From: JAOPZW01 sp036379935
GTDB taxonomy: Bacteria > Actinomycetota > Thermoleophilia > Solirubrobacterales > Solirubrobacteraceae
Assembly: GCA_036379935.1 (NCBI GenBank)
Contig: DASVFT010000083.1
Location: 1 to 11,642 of the forward strand
Length of the DNA stretch: 11,642 bases
Direction of reading: 5' to 3'
This document shows positions 1 through 6,309 of the stretch, piece by piece; position 1 is the first letter of the stretch, and each line of letters opens with the position of its first letter. A model generated the notes under the pieces. That model saw only the letters and a list, made by a program, of their open reading frames with translations. It did not search any database and was not told where the DNA came from. A program made the translations under genes and the position numbers.

Positions 1-781
1 CGAGCTCGCGACGCGCGGCGGTGCCCACCGCCTTGATCATCCGTCCGCCGGCGCCGATGAGGATGCCCTTCTGCGACTCGGCCTCGACCCAGACGAGCGC
101 CCGCACGACCACCACGTCCCCGCGCTGCTCGATCTCGTCGACGACCACCTCCACCGCGTGCGGCACCTCCTGGAAGGTGCGCCGCAGCACCTGCTCGCGG
201 ACAAGCTCGGCCAGCAGCACCTTCAGCGGCTGGTCGGAGCGCTCGTCGGGTGGGAAGAGGAACTCCCCCTCGGGCATCAGGTCCGAGAGGTGCTCGCGCA
301 GCGCGGCCACGCCGCGGCCGGTACGGGCGCTGACCGGGAAGATCTCGTCGGCGACGTCGAGCCCGGCCGCCTCGGCCAGCACCTGCACGGTGCGCGGCCG
401 ATCGAGGCGATCGACCTTGTTGACGGCCAGCACCACGGGCACGCCGCCCGCGCGCAGGACCTCGGCGATCCAGCGATCGCCCGGTCCGACGCCCTCCTCG
501 CCGCTGACCACGAAGAGCGCCGCGTCGGACTCGGCCAGCTCGGCCTCGACGCGGCGCTGCATGCGCTCGGTGAGCGCGTCGCGGGGCCGCTGCACGCCGG
601 GCAGGTCGACCAGCACCAGCTGAGCGTCGTCCGAGGTGGCGACGCCGCGTATCGCGCGGCGGGTGGTCTGCGGCTTGTCGGAGACGATCGCCACCTTGCG
701 GCCGACCATCCCGTTGACGAGCGTCGACTTGCCGACGTTCGGGCGTCCGGCCAGCGCGACGAAGCCGGAGCGCCGCGTCAC
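1..781 (-). CDS. era: GTPase Era, 30S ribosomal subunit assembly (3' end missing)
   Basis: Era binds the 3' end of 16S rRNA and helps mature the 30S subunit, coupling GTP hydrolysis to assembly. Reading leftward from a GTG at 781 gives 260 visible codons, and the frame is still open at base 1. The GTPase signature is complete: G1 GRPNVGKS (residues 12-19), the G2 threonines in QTTR (38-41), G3 DLPG (59-62), G4 NKVD (121-124) and G5 SAR (151-153). The C-terminal KH RNA-binding domain begins before the edge, with its IGAGG loop at 242-246 followed by RMIK. Era proteins are about 300 residues long, so roughly 40 residues of the KH domain lie outside the window. The GTG overlaps the ybeY stop in a GTGA junction, which indicates translational coupling. 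A GGAG about 11 nt upstream, inside ybeY, could serve as ribosome binding site. It is the last visible gene of the yqeY-phoH-ybeY-era operon. Nothing in the visible part looks damaged. Confidence 0.96.
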   Translation of the reverse strand, partial: MTRRSGFVALAGRPNVGKSTLVNGMVGRKVAIVSDKPQTTRRAIRGVATSDDAQLVLVDLPGVQRPRDALTERMQRRVEAELAESDAALFVVSGEEGVGPGDRWIAEVLRAGGVPVVLAVNKVDRLDRPRTVQVLAEAAGLDVADEIFPVSARTGRGVAALREHLSDLMPEGEFLFPPDERSDQPLKVLLAELVREQVLRRTFQEVPHAVEVVVDEIEQRGDVVVVRALVWVEAESQKGILIGAGGRMIKAVGTAARREL

Positions 782-1161
782 CAGTTCAGCAGCTCCGCCT
801 GGAGCGCGAGCATCTCGCCCTCGTCGGTCTCGTGGTCCATGCCGGTGAGGTGCAGCGCCCCGTGAAGGACGGCCTCGCGCAGGTCGGTGGTGTGCGCGGG
901 GCAGATGACGATGTCGCCGAGCTCGCGCGGACCGGCCGCCGGACCCGTCTCGTCGACCGGGAAGGAGAGCACGTCGGTGGGCCCGGGCGTGCCGCGGAAC
1001 TCCTCGTTGAGCGCCGCGATCTTCTCCGCGCCCACGTACTCGATCGCGACGTGACCGTCGTCCACCCCGGCCGAGCCGAAGGCGATGCCGACGAGGCGCT
1101 CGACCTCCGCGCGCGGCGGCGCCTCGGGGCCGCCGTCGCCGATGACCTCGACCTCGAGCAC
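778..1161 (-). CDS. ybeY: endoribonuclease YbeY, rRNA maturation factor
   Basis: YbeY is a zinc-dependent single-strand endoribonuclease needed for 16S rRNA 3'-end processing and late ribosome quality control. The 127-residue product has the family hallmarks: FRGTPGPTDVLSFP (residues 55-68), LGDIVICP (81-88) and the metal site HGALHLTGMDH, whose zinc-binding histidines are H100, H104 and H110. The start is a GTG six bases after the phoH stop. No Shine-Dalgarno sequence is visible, so expression probably depends on coupling to phoH. The stop overlaps the era GTG. The protein is compact. Only 11 residues separate the CP of LGDIVICP from the HG of the metal site, where many homologues (from memory of the mycobacterial protein) have about 20 or more. 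It also ends soon after the metal site with no C-terminal tail. All catalytic ligands are kept, so it is probably functional. Confidence 0.95.
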   Translation of the reverse strand: MLEVEVIGDGGPEAPPRAEVERLVGIAFGSAGVDDGHVAIEYVGAEKIAALNEEFRGTPGPTDVLSFPVDETGPAAGPRELGDIVICPAHTTDLREAVLHGALHLTGMDHETDEGEMLALQAELLNW

Positions 1162-1167
1162 GGGCGG

Positions 1168-2151
1168 CTAGGCGCGGCGGCGGTCCGGCGCGGCGGGGCG
1201 CAGCTCGGGCGCGGACCGCTCGCTGTGCTCGTTGTAGGCCTCGACGATGCGCTGGACGAGACGGTGGCGAACGACGTCGGCGCCGCCGAAGCGCACGAAC
1301 TCGACGCCTTCGACGTCGGCCAGGATCTCGCTCACCACGACCAGGCCGGAGCGCTGGTCGCGCGGGAGGTCGATCTGCGTGATGTCGCCCGTGATGACCA
1401 TCTTCGAGTTGAAGCCCAGGCGCGTGAGGAACATCTTCATCTGCTCGGGGCTCGTGTTCTGGGCCTCGTCGAGGATCACGAACGAGTCGTTGAGAGTTCG
1501 GCCACGCATGAAGGCCAGCGGCGCCACCTCGATGACGTTGCGCTCGAGGTGAGTGGCCACCTTCTCGGGATCGATCATGTCGTGCAGCGCGTCGAACAGC
1601 GGCCGCAGGTAGGGGTCGATCTTGGCCATGAGGTCGCCGGGCAGGAAGCCAAGGCGCTCACCGGCCTCGACGGCGGGGCGGGTCAGGATGATGCGGTTGA
1701 CCTCGCGGCGGCTGAGGGCGGCGGCGGCCATCGCCACGGCCAGGAAGGTCTTGCCGGTGCCGGCGGGCCCGATGCCGAAGGTGATCGTGTTGTTGCGGAT
1801 CGAGTCGACGTAGCGCTTCTGGTTGACCGTCTTGGGCGCCACGCGCGTGGAGCGATGACGCCAGACGACGTCCTCGAGGACCTCGGCGGGCGACTGGTGC
1901 TGGTCCAGCGCGTCGGTCACGGCCGCGATCGTCCCCTCGGCGATCTCGTGACCCTGCTCGATGAGCTCCGAGAGCTCGCGCACGACCACCGCCGCCGCTG
2001 CCACCGCCTCGGCCTCGCCGTCGAGCGTGATGACGTTGCCGCGCAGGTAGAGCTTGCAATCGACATGGCCCTCGAGCGCACGCAGGATCTGGTCGCTGGA
2101 GCCGCTGAGGGCGGCTGCCACCTCGTTGGCGACCTCCAGCTGGCGGCGCAT
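1168..2151 (-). CDS. phoH: PhoH family ATPase (PhoH-like protein)
   Basis: PhoH-like proteins are P-loop ATPases linked to RNA metabolism. They are almost always encoded next to ybeY, and their exact role is unsettled. The 327-residue product has an N-terminal nucleic-acid-binding-like segment (about residues 1-100, including LYLRGNVITLDG), then the ATPase core: Walker A GPAGTGKT (128-135), Walker B VILDEAQN (225-232), and the family segments LTRPAVEAGERLGFLPGD (156-173) and TGDITQIDLP (254-263). The ATG at 2151 is chosen because it forms a TGATG junction with the yqeY stop and gives the standard family length. The same frame stays open far upstream, but that extension translates to low-complexity, arginine-rich sequence and is not coding. 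A GAGG-type ribosome binding site lies about 12 nt upstream within yqeY. The C-terminus ends in a basic, proline- and arginine-rich tail. It lies between yqeY and ybeY in one operon. Confidence 0.95.
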   Translation of the reverse strand: MRRQLEVANEVAAALSGSSDQILRALEGHVDCKLYLRGNVITLDGEAEAVAAAAVVVRELSELIEQGHEIAEGTIAAVTDALDQHQSPAEVLEDVVWRHRSTRVAPKTVNQKRYVDSIRNNTITFGIGPAGTGKTFLAVAMAAAALSRREVNRIILTRPAVEAGERLGFLPGDLMAKIDPYLRPLFDALHDMIDPEKVATHLERNVIEVAPLAFMRGRTLNDSFVILDEAQNTSPEQMKMFLTRLGFNSKMVITGDITQIDLPRDQRSGLVVVSEILADVEGVEFVRFGGADVVRHRLVQRIVEAYNEHSERSAPELRPAAPDRRRA

Positions 2152-2582
2152 CAGCCGTTCAGCACCTCTTGGGCCAGGGTCGAGACGCGCTTGCCGTCGG
2201 CGCGTCCCGCGACCCGCGCCATCGCAGCCTTCATGACGTGCCCCATGTCGCGGGGAGAGCTGGCGCCGGTCTCCGCGACGGCGTCGGCGACGATGGCCCG
2301 CAGCTCGTCGTCGGAGAGCTCGGCCGGTAGATAGGCCTCGATGACCTGCGCCTCGGCCTCCTCGGCCTCGGCCAGCTCCGGCCGTCCGCCCGCGCGGAAG
2401 GCCGCGGCCGACTCGTGGCGACGCTTGCGCTCGCGGCGCATGACCGCGAGCTCGTCGCCGTCGCCCTCCTTGGCCGACTTCTGCAGCTCCGACAGCACGA
2501 GGCGAAGCGCGGACACGCGCTCTTTCTCCCCCGCCTTCATCGCGACGGTCAGGTCCTGCTTCACCCGGTCGGCAAGCTGCAC
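2151..2582 (-). CDS. yqeY: GatB/YqeY domain protein
   Basis: This is a stand-alone YqeY-type protein related to the C-terminal tRNA-contacting domain of the GatB amidotransferase subunit. Its cellular role is not well defined; participation in tRNA-dependent amidation has been proposed for the family. The 143-residue form shows the typical opening (DRVKQDLTVAMKAGEKERV), the ALRLVLSELQ helix, the central IEAYLPAELSDDEL motif and the closing MGHVMKAAMARVAGRADGKR segment before LAQEVLNG. Its length is normal. An in-frame GTG at 2612 would add ten residues. I prefer the GTG at 2582 because family members begin just before this point and because a TATCAT box lies 7 nt upstream, which would give an almost leaderless message. 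No Shine-Dalgarno sequence precedes either start. It is the first gene of the yqeY-phoH-ybeY-era operon, and its stop is fused to the phoH ATG. Confidence 0.9.
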   Translation of the reverse strand: MQLADRVKQDLTVAMKAGEKERVSALRLVLSELQKSAKEGDGDELAVMRRERKRRHESAAAFRAGGRPELAEAEEAEAQVIEAYLPAELSDDELRAIVADAVAETGASSPRDMGHVMKAAMARVAGRADGKRVSTLAQEVLNG

Positions 2583-2589
2583 CGAGTCG

Positions 2590-2595
2590 ATGATA
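2590..2595 (-). promoter_or_regulatory. candidate -10 box for the yqeY-phoH-ybeY-era operon
   Basis: On the minus strand TATCAT (4 of 6 matches to TATAAT) ends 7 nt before the GTG chosen for yqeY. A transcript starting at the usual distance would begin at or one base before that GTG, making the message leaderless. No convincing -35 hexamer is present 16-18 bp upstream, where the sequence is pure GC. The box lies just downstream of a strong hairpin that would end transcription from the genes before it, so an independent promoter here is reasonable. This is inference from a short motif. Confidence 0.35.
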
Positions 2596-2627
2596 CGACG
2601 GGGGCCGGGCACCGCCGCGCGGAGCGT

Positions 2628-2656
2628 GGGCCGGGGTCCACGCGGGACCCCGGCCC
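2628..2656 (-). terminator. perfect 12-bp GC hairpin, probable terminator without U-tract
   Basis: The arms GGGCCGGGGTCC (2628-2639) and GGACCCCGGCCC (2645-2656) are exact reverse complements around a five-base loop. A G-U wobble and a further G-C pair can extend the stem by two. It lies in the 105-bp gap between the stop of the 68-residue small gene (2688) and the yqeY GTG, which is where the regulator/small-gene transcript should end. No run of U follows on either strand, as is common for terminators in very GC-rich actinobacteria. It could instead be an RNA-stability or attenuation hairpin for a read-through transcript into yqeY. Confidence 0.6.
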
Positions 2657-2687
2657 GCTCCAGCCGCCCCCCTCTTGCTGCTGCCCC

Positions 2688-2894
2688 CTAAGGGCCGTCC
2701 GCCACCATCCCGGTCGCGACGGCTCCCCCATGCTCCGTCGCCATGGCCCCCAGCCAGGCGCAGAGCTGCTCGCCGTCCGCGAACCGGGTAGTCGATCCTG
2801 AACGGACGTGCTCCGCCAGCCCGTGCAAGGTCGCGTCCGGCACGGGCTCGCTCGGCTCCGACGGCACCCAGACGCGGACGACGAACGTCTCCAT
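2688..2894 (-). CDS. 68-residue small protein downstream of the SARP-type regulator
   Basis: This is a short gene of unproven function. The product begins METFVVRVWVP, a likely beta strand, followed by LHGLAEHVRSGSTTRFADG and a leucine/tryptophan-containing end (QLCAWLGAM). It has no signal peptide or membrane segment. From memory, short actinobacterial proteins with a similar beta strand plus an L-x-G-x-x-E-H-V-x-S-G segment occur beside SARP or BTAD regulators, but I cannot name a characterised member. The ATG at 2894 is preceded by GGGAAGG with a 9-nt spacer, a good ribosome binding site. It starts 36 nt after the regulator stop, so it is probably cotranscribed with it, and a terminator-like hairpin follows. 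The position suggests a regulator-associated partner or accessory protein, which is inference. The ribosome binding site, the sensible amino acid composition and the context argue against a chance ORF. Confidence 0.72.
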   Translation of the reverse strand: METFVVRVWVPSEPSEPVPDATLHGLAEHVRSGSTTRFADGEQLCAWLGAMATEHGGAVATGMVADGP

Positions 2895-2930
2895 CGCGGG
2901 CGACCTTCCCGCACGCGGGTTCGAATGGTC

Positions 2931-5900
2931 TTAAACAGGCGCGGCGATCGGGAACGAGGCCGGCTCGACGCCGATCTCGTCCATGCGCGCGCGATAGGAG
3001 CGGAAGGCTCGCCGGGCCTCGCCGTGGCGACCCGCGTCGGCGAGGCTGGCGACGAGCGCAAGGTGCGCCTCCTCGTCGTAGGCGTCGCGCTCGAGCACCC
3101 GCAGCAGGTAGCGCACGGCGGCGTCGAGGTCGGCCGCCGCGCGGGCGTCGGCGGCCAGGCTGCGGGCCACGCGGACGTAGACGTCGCGCGCCTCGGCGCG
3201 CGCCCCCACCACCCAGTCCTCGTAGAGGTCCTCCTCCAGGAGGTCGCCGGCATAGGCGGCTTCGGCCGCCACCAGGCGCTCGTGCGCCTCGGCCACACGG
3301 CCCGCCTGGCGCAGGGCCAGGCCCGCGACGGCGGTGGTCAGGAAGGCCTCGAGATCGACGGCCACGTGCTCGAGGTCGAGGGCCACCGCGCCCCCGGCGG
3401 AGCTCACGAACCAGTCGGCGCCGAAGCGCCGCTGCGCGTCGAGGACGCCGCGCAGCGTGCTCAGCGCCACCGACAGCCGGTTCGCGCACAGCGTCGGGTC
3501 ATCGCCCGGCCACAGTGCCTCGATGAGCGCGTCGCGCTGGACCGGGCGGCCGCGACGGGCGACGAGGATCTTCAGCAGGTCGCGCGCCTTGCGCGAGCGC
3601 CAGGCCGCGCGCGGCACGGGCATGCCGTCGCGCAGCACGCGAAAGCCGCCGAGCGACTCGATCGCCACCGTGCCGGCCGGCGTCGCCTCGACCGGCACGG
3701 CCTGCGGTCGCGCTCCGAGCTCGCGCAGGCGCGCCTCGGCCGCGGCGGCGAGCGCCGCGCGCTGCTCGCCCGCGAGCGTGTGGGCCAGGGCGAGCTGCGC
3801 CCGCGCCTCACCGAGCGGGTTGCCGAGCTCGTGCCAGACCGCGACGGCCTGCTCGCAGGCCGTGCGGCGCGCGCGCTCGCTGCCGGCCGCCCGCCCCTCG
3901 AGCTCGAGCGCCTCGGCCAGGCCGGCGCGCTCGCGGCGCAGGCGCGCGGTGGCGCCCGCGTCGGCCGCCGCCTGCGCCGCCGCCTCGCGGTCGCCGGCCA
4001 CGAGCGCGACGTGGCCCACGGCCAGCAGCGCGGCGACCTGGCCCATCCCCGGACCGTAGGCGGCGGCGCGGGCGGCCAGGAGGCCGGCCTGCTCGGGCTC
4101 GTCGGCCGCCAGGACCCGGGCCAGGCCGGCCAGGGCGGGCACGAGGGCCTGGAGGTCGCCCATGGCGTCCGCGCGCCGCGCCGCCTCCTCGTAGGCGCCG
4201 CGCGCCAGCGCGAGGTCGCCGCGCTCGCGGTAGACGTCGCCGAGGATCCCCAGGGCGTAGGCCACGTCGTTGGCGCCCACCCGCTGGTACACGGCGCGCG
4301 CGGCCTCGAGATCGGCGATCGCTTCGTCGAGGCGACCGAGGCGCAGGCGCGACTCGCCCCGGTTGGTCAGGGCCAGCGCCCGGAAGGTCCCGAACCCGCC
4401 GAGGTCCGCGAGACCGAGCGCGAGGTCGAGCTCGGCGATGGCGGCGGCGTAGGCGCCCTCCTCGAGGTTCCGCGACCCGCGGTTGACGCGGATGCGGATG
4501 ACCTGGAGCACGTCGTGAGCGCGCTCGGCGTGGTCGAGCGCGCGCAGGTAATGAGCGTCGTTGACCGCGCGATCGCCGTCGAGCGCCGCGAGCATGGCGA
4601 GCACGGTGTGGGCGGCGGCGAGGGCGCGGTCGTCGCCCGTGGCGGCGGCCAGCTCGTGCGCGCGCGCCGCGTGGGCGCGGCAGTCGTCGGCATCGCCGCG
4701 CAGCCAGAGCGCGCTGGCGTGCCACGCGTGCAGGAGGGCGGCGTCGCTCGTCGGCATGGCGTCCTCACGACCGCGCCGGTAGGTGCCGAGGGCCGTTTCC
4801 AGGTCACCGCGCAGGTGGTGGATCAGCCCGATGCGCCAGGCCAGGCCGGCGTCGATCTCGACGTCGGCGCCCGCCGCCCGCTCCAGGCAGCGCAGCGCCT
4901 CGTCCCAGTCGCCGCGGAGCTGGTGGGCCTCCCCCAGCAGGCGCTCCAGAGGCGCGTCGCGCTCGGCGGCGGAGAGGGCGCCACCGGCCTCGACGAGGAC
5001 GTCGACCGTGCCCTCGCGCAGCAGCGACGCACCGTGGGTGGCCAGCAGCGCGGCGATGGCGCGATGGTCACCGACGGCGCGCAGCGAGCGCAGCGCCAGC
5101 GCCGGGTGGTCGTGGGCGGCGTACCAGTCGGCCGCGCACTTGTGGAGCTCGAGCAGCTCGGCGGGCGCGGTCGGCAGCGAGGCGAGCGCGACGTCGCGCG
5201 TCAGCGCCGTGGGAGCGAACCACTGCGCCGGCGGCGCGGGGTGCTCGACGAACAGGCCACGGCGCGCCAGCGAGCCGAGCGCCTCGGCGGCCGCCTCGAG
5301 CCCGAGCGCCGTGCATAGGTCGGGGTGCACCCGCTCCAGCGGCGCGGTCAGGCGCACGAGCTGGCGCACGGCCGGCGGCTCCTGGGCGAGGACCTCCCGC
5401 GCGAGATAGCCGAACAGCGCGCCGCCGGGCCGCCGCAGGCGCTCGACGGCCGCGGGGCGGTCGGCCGGCGGCAGCGTTCGCATCGCCTCGCAGGCCAGGC
5501 GCACGGCGGCCGGCCAGCCGCCCGTCACCGCGTGGAGCGCGCCACCCAGCTCGCGGGCGCCGTCGTCGAGCTCTGCGCCGAGCAGGGCGCTGACCTCGTC
5601 GGCGTCGAAGGTCAGGTCGGCGCCGCCCAGCTCGAGCACCTGCCCCTGCCCGCGCAGCCGGTCGATGGAGAACGGGACCTCGGCGCGGGAGGCGAGGACC
5701 AGGTAGAGGTCGGGCGGCGACTGGCGGCACAGCGCCTCGACCACGCGCATGGCCGGTCCGTCGGGCGCAAGCTCGTGCAGGTCGTCGAGCACGAGCCCGA
5801 TCGCGCCGCCGAGGCACTCGTGGAGCGCCTCGGACAGCGCGGCCGCGAACGCGTCGGCGCGCACGCGCGCATCGGCGCTGGCCTCAGGCCCGCGAGCGGT

Positions 5901-6191
5901 TCCGGGCGCGGCGGCCAGGCCGGCGGGAAGGTCGGGGAGGCGCAGGCGCAGCGCGTCGACGAGGCCGCGGCCGAGCCGCGCGAGGGCGCCGTCCTCGGAG
6001 CCGAGCGTGTACCAGGCGACCTCGCGGCGCGCGGCCCATTCAGCCAGGAGCGTCGACTTGCCGAAGCCCGCGCCGGCCACGACGCTCGTCACCCGGCGCC
6101 GCGGCGCGCCATCCAGGCGGGCCTGCAGGTGCGCGCGCGGCAGCGTCGCCGGCCCCGGCGGAGGCGGGACGATCTTGCTGCGCAGCGTCAT
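2931..6191 (-). CDS. large MalT-like ATPase/TPR regulator with C-terminal SARP (wHTH-BTAD) module
   Basis: This is a 1086-residue cytoplasmic transcriptional regulator of the signal-transduction ATPase type. The N-terminal ATPase has Walker A AGAGFGKST (39-47, K45) and Walker B LVLDDLHEL (133-141, D136/D137), followed by LASR (166-169), as in MalT/LuxR-family ATPases. A long alpha-helical TPR-like region follows (about 360-800), with units such as GDWDEALRCLERA, GRLDEAIADLEAA and GDLALARGAYEEA. The C-terminus carries an OmpR/PhoB-type winged helix (about 842-925, with SRKARDLLKILV and LIEALWPGDDP) and then a BTAD domain (about 946-1076). AfsR-type SARPs have the DNA-binding module at the N-terminus, whereas here it replaces the LuxR helix-turn-helix at the C-terminus. 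The ATG at 6191 fits the usual family opening (RSKIVPPPPGP). An in-frame GTG at 6215 is an alternative, and the longer frame to 6560 is antisense to the NlpC gene. The ligand and the target genes are unknown. The divergent NlpC gene and the downstream small gene are natural candidates. Confidence 0.9.
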   Translation of the reverse strand: MTLRSKIVPPPPGPATLPRAHLQARLDGAPRRRVTSVVAGAGFGKSTLLAEWAARREVAWYTLGSEDGALARLGRGLVDALRLRLPDLPAGLAAAPGTARGPEASADARVRADAFAAALSEALHECLGGAIGLVLDDLHELAPDGPAMRVVEALCRQSPPDLYLVLASRAEVPFSIDRLRGQGQVLELGGADLTFDADEVSALLGAELDDGARELGGALHAVTGGWPAAVRLACEAMRTLPPADRPAAVERLRRPGGALFGYLAREVLAQEPPAVRQLVRLTAPLERVHPDLCTALGLEAAAEALGSLARRGLFVEHPAPPAQWFAPTALTRDVALASLPTAPAELLELHKCAADWYAAHDHPALALRSLRAVGDHRAIAALLATHGASLLREGTVDVLVEAGGALSAAERDAPLERLLGEAHQLRGDWDEALRCLERAAGADVEIDAGLAWRIGLIHHLRGDLETALGTYRRGREDAMPTSDAALLHAWHASALWLRGDADDCRAHAARAHELAAATGDDRALAAAHTVLAMLAALDGDRAVNDAHYLRALDHAERAHDVLQVIRIRVNRGSRNLEEGAYAAAIAELDLALGLADLGGFGTFRALALTNRGESRLRLGRLDEAIADLEAARAVYQRVGANDVAYALGILGDVYRERGDLALARGAYEEAARRADAMGDLQALVPALAGLARVLAADEPEQAGLLAARAAAYGPGMGQVAALLAVGHVALVAGDREAAAQAAADAGATARLRRERAGLAEALELEGRAAGSERARRTACEQAVAVWHELGNPLGEARAQLALAHTLAGEQRAALAAAAEARLRELGARPQAVPVEATPAGTVAIESLGGFRVLRDGMPVPRAAWRSRKARDLLKILVARRGRPVQRDALIEALWPGDDPTLCANRLSVALSTLRGVLDAQRRFGADWFVSSAGGAVALDLEHVAVDLEAFLTTAVAGLALRQAGRVAEAHERLVAAEAAYAGDLLEEDLYEDWVVGARAEARDVYVRVARSLAADARAAADLDAAVRYLLRVLERDAYDEEAHLALVASLADAGRHGEARRAFRSYRARMDEIGVEPASFPIAAPV

Positions 6192-6197
6192 GGGGCG

Positions 6198-6269
6198 GTC
6201 GTCCGTGCGCCTCACATCGGGCCGAGTATCTCCACTTCGCGGCCGATGTCCAGCGAGCGTGCGGACGAC
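6198..6269. repeat. 72-bp nested imperfect inverted repeat in the divergent promoter region
   Basis: The outer arms are GTCGTCCGTGCGC (6198-6210) and GCGTGCGGACGAC (6257-6269). They match perfectly over the outer eight bases and inner three, and the two remaining positions are G-T wobbles. The inner arms ACATCGGGCC (6214-6223) and GGCCGATGT (6241-6249) pair over nine bases with one bulged G. The 17-base centre contains the candidate -10 box of the regulator. Possible roles are an operator for the regulator or another factor controlling both divergent genes, or an extended RNA hairpin if read through. The sequence symmetry is directly visible, but function is not shown. Confidence 0.55.
6225..6252 (-). 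promoter_or_regulatory. candidate promoter of the SARP-type regulator gene
   Basis: On the minus strand TGGACA (6252-6247, 5 of 6 to TTGACA) and GATACT (6230-6225, 4 of 6 to TATAAT) are separated by 16 bp. Transcription would start near 6218. That gives a leader of about 27 nt to the ATG at 6191, or a near-leaderless message from the alternative GTG at 6215. Both boxes sit inside a large inverted repeat, so a protein bound to the repeat would be expected to control this promoter. The assignment comes from motif and spacing only. Confidence 0.38.
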
Positions 6270-6309
6270 ATCGTTCAAGCTTCCCGGCGGTATGGTCGAC
6301 CCCATCGGC

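Noticed and set aside
2335..2385. GCCTCG-rich repetitive stretch within yqeY.
   Set aside because: It encodes an ordinary Glu/Ala-rich helix (EAEEAEAQVIEAY) and shows no repeat-unit structure beyond codon use.
2152..3489. Upstream extension of the phoH reading frame to 3489 (773 residues in total).
   Set aside because: The added part overlaps yqeY, the small gene and the regulator in another frame and is arginine-rich nonsense. The PhoH family starts at the ATG at 2151, which forms a TGATG junction with yqeY.
832..5318. Very long plus-strand open frames (832-2334 and 2808-5318) opposite phoH, yqeY and the regulator.
   Set aside because: They are antisense to well-recognised genes and translate to low-complexity Arg/Ala/Gly/His-rich sequence, the usual result of GC-rich third positions. 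No family motif is visible.
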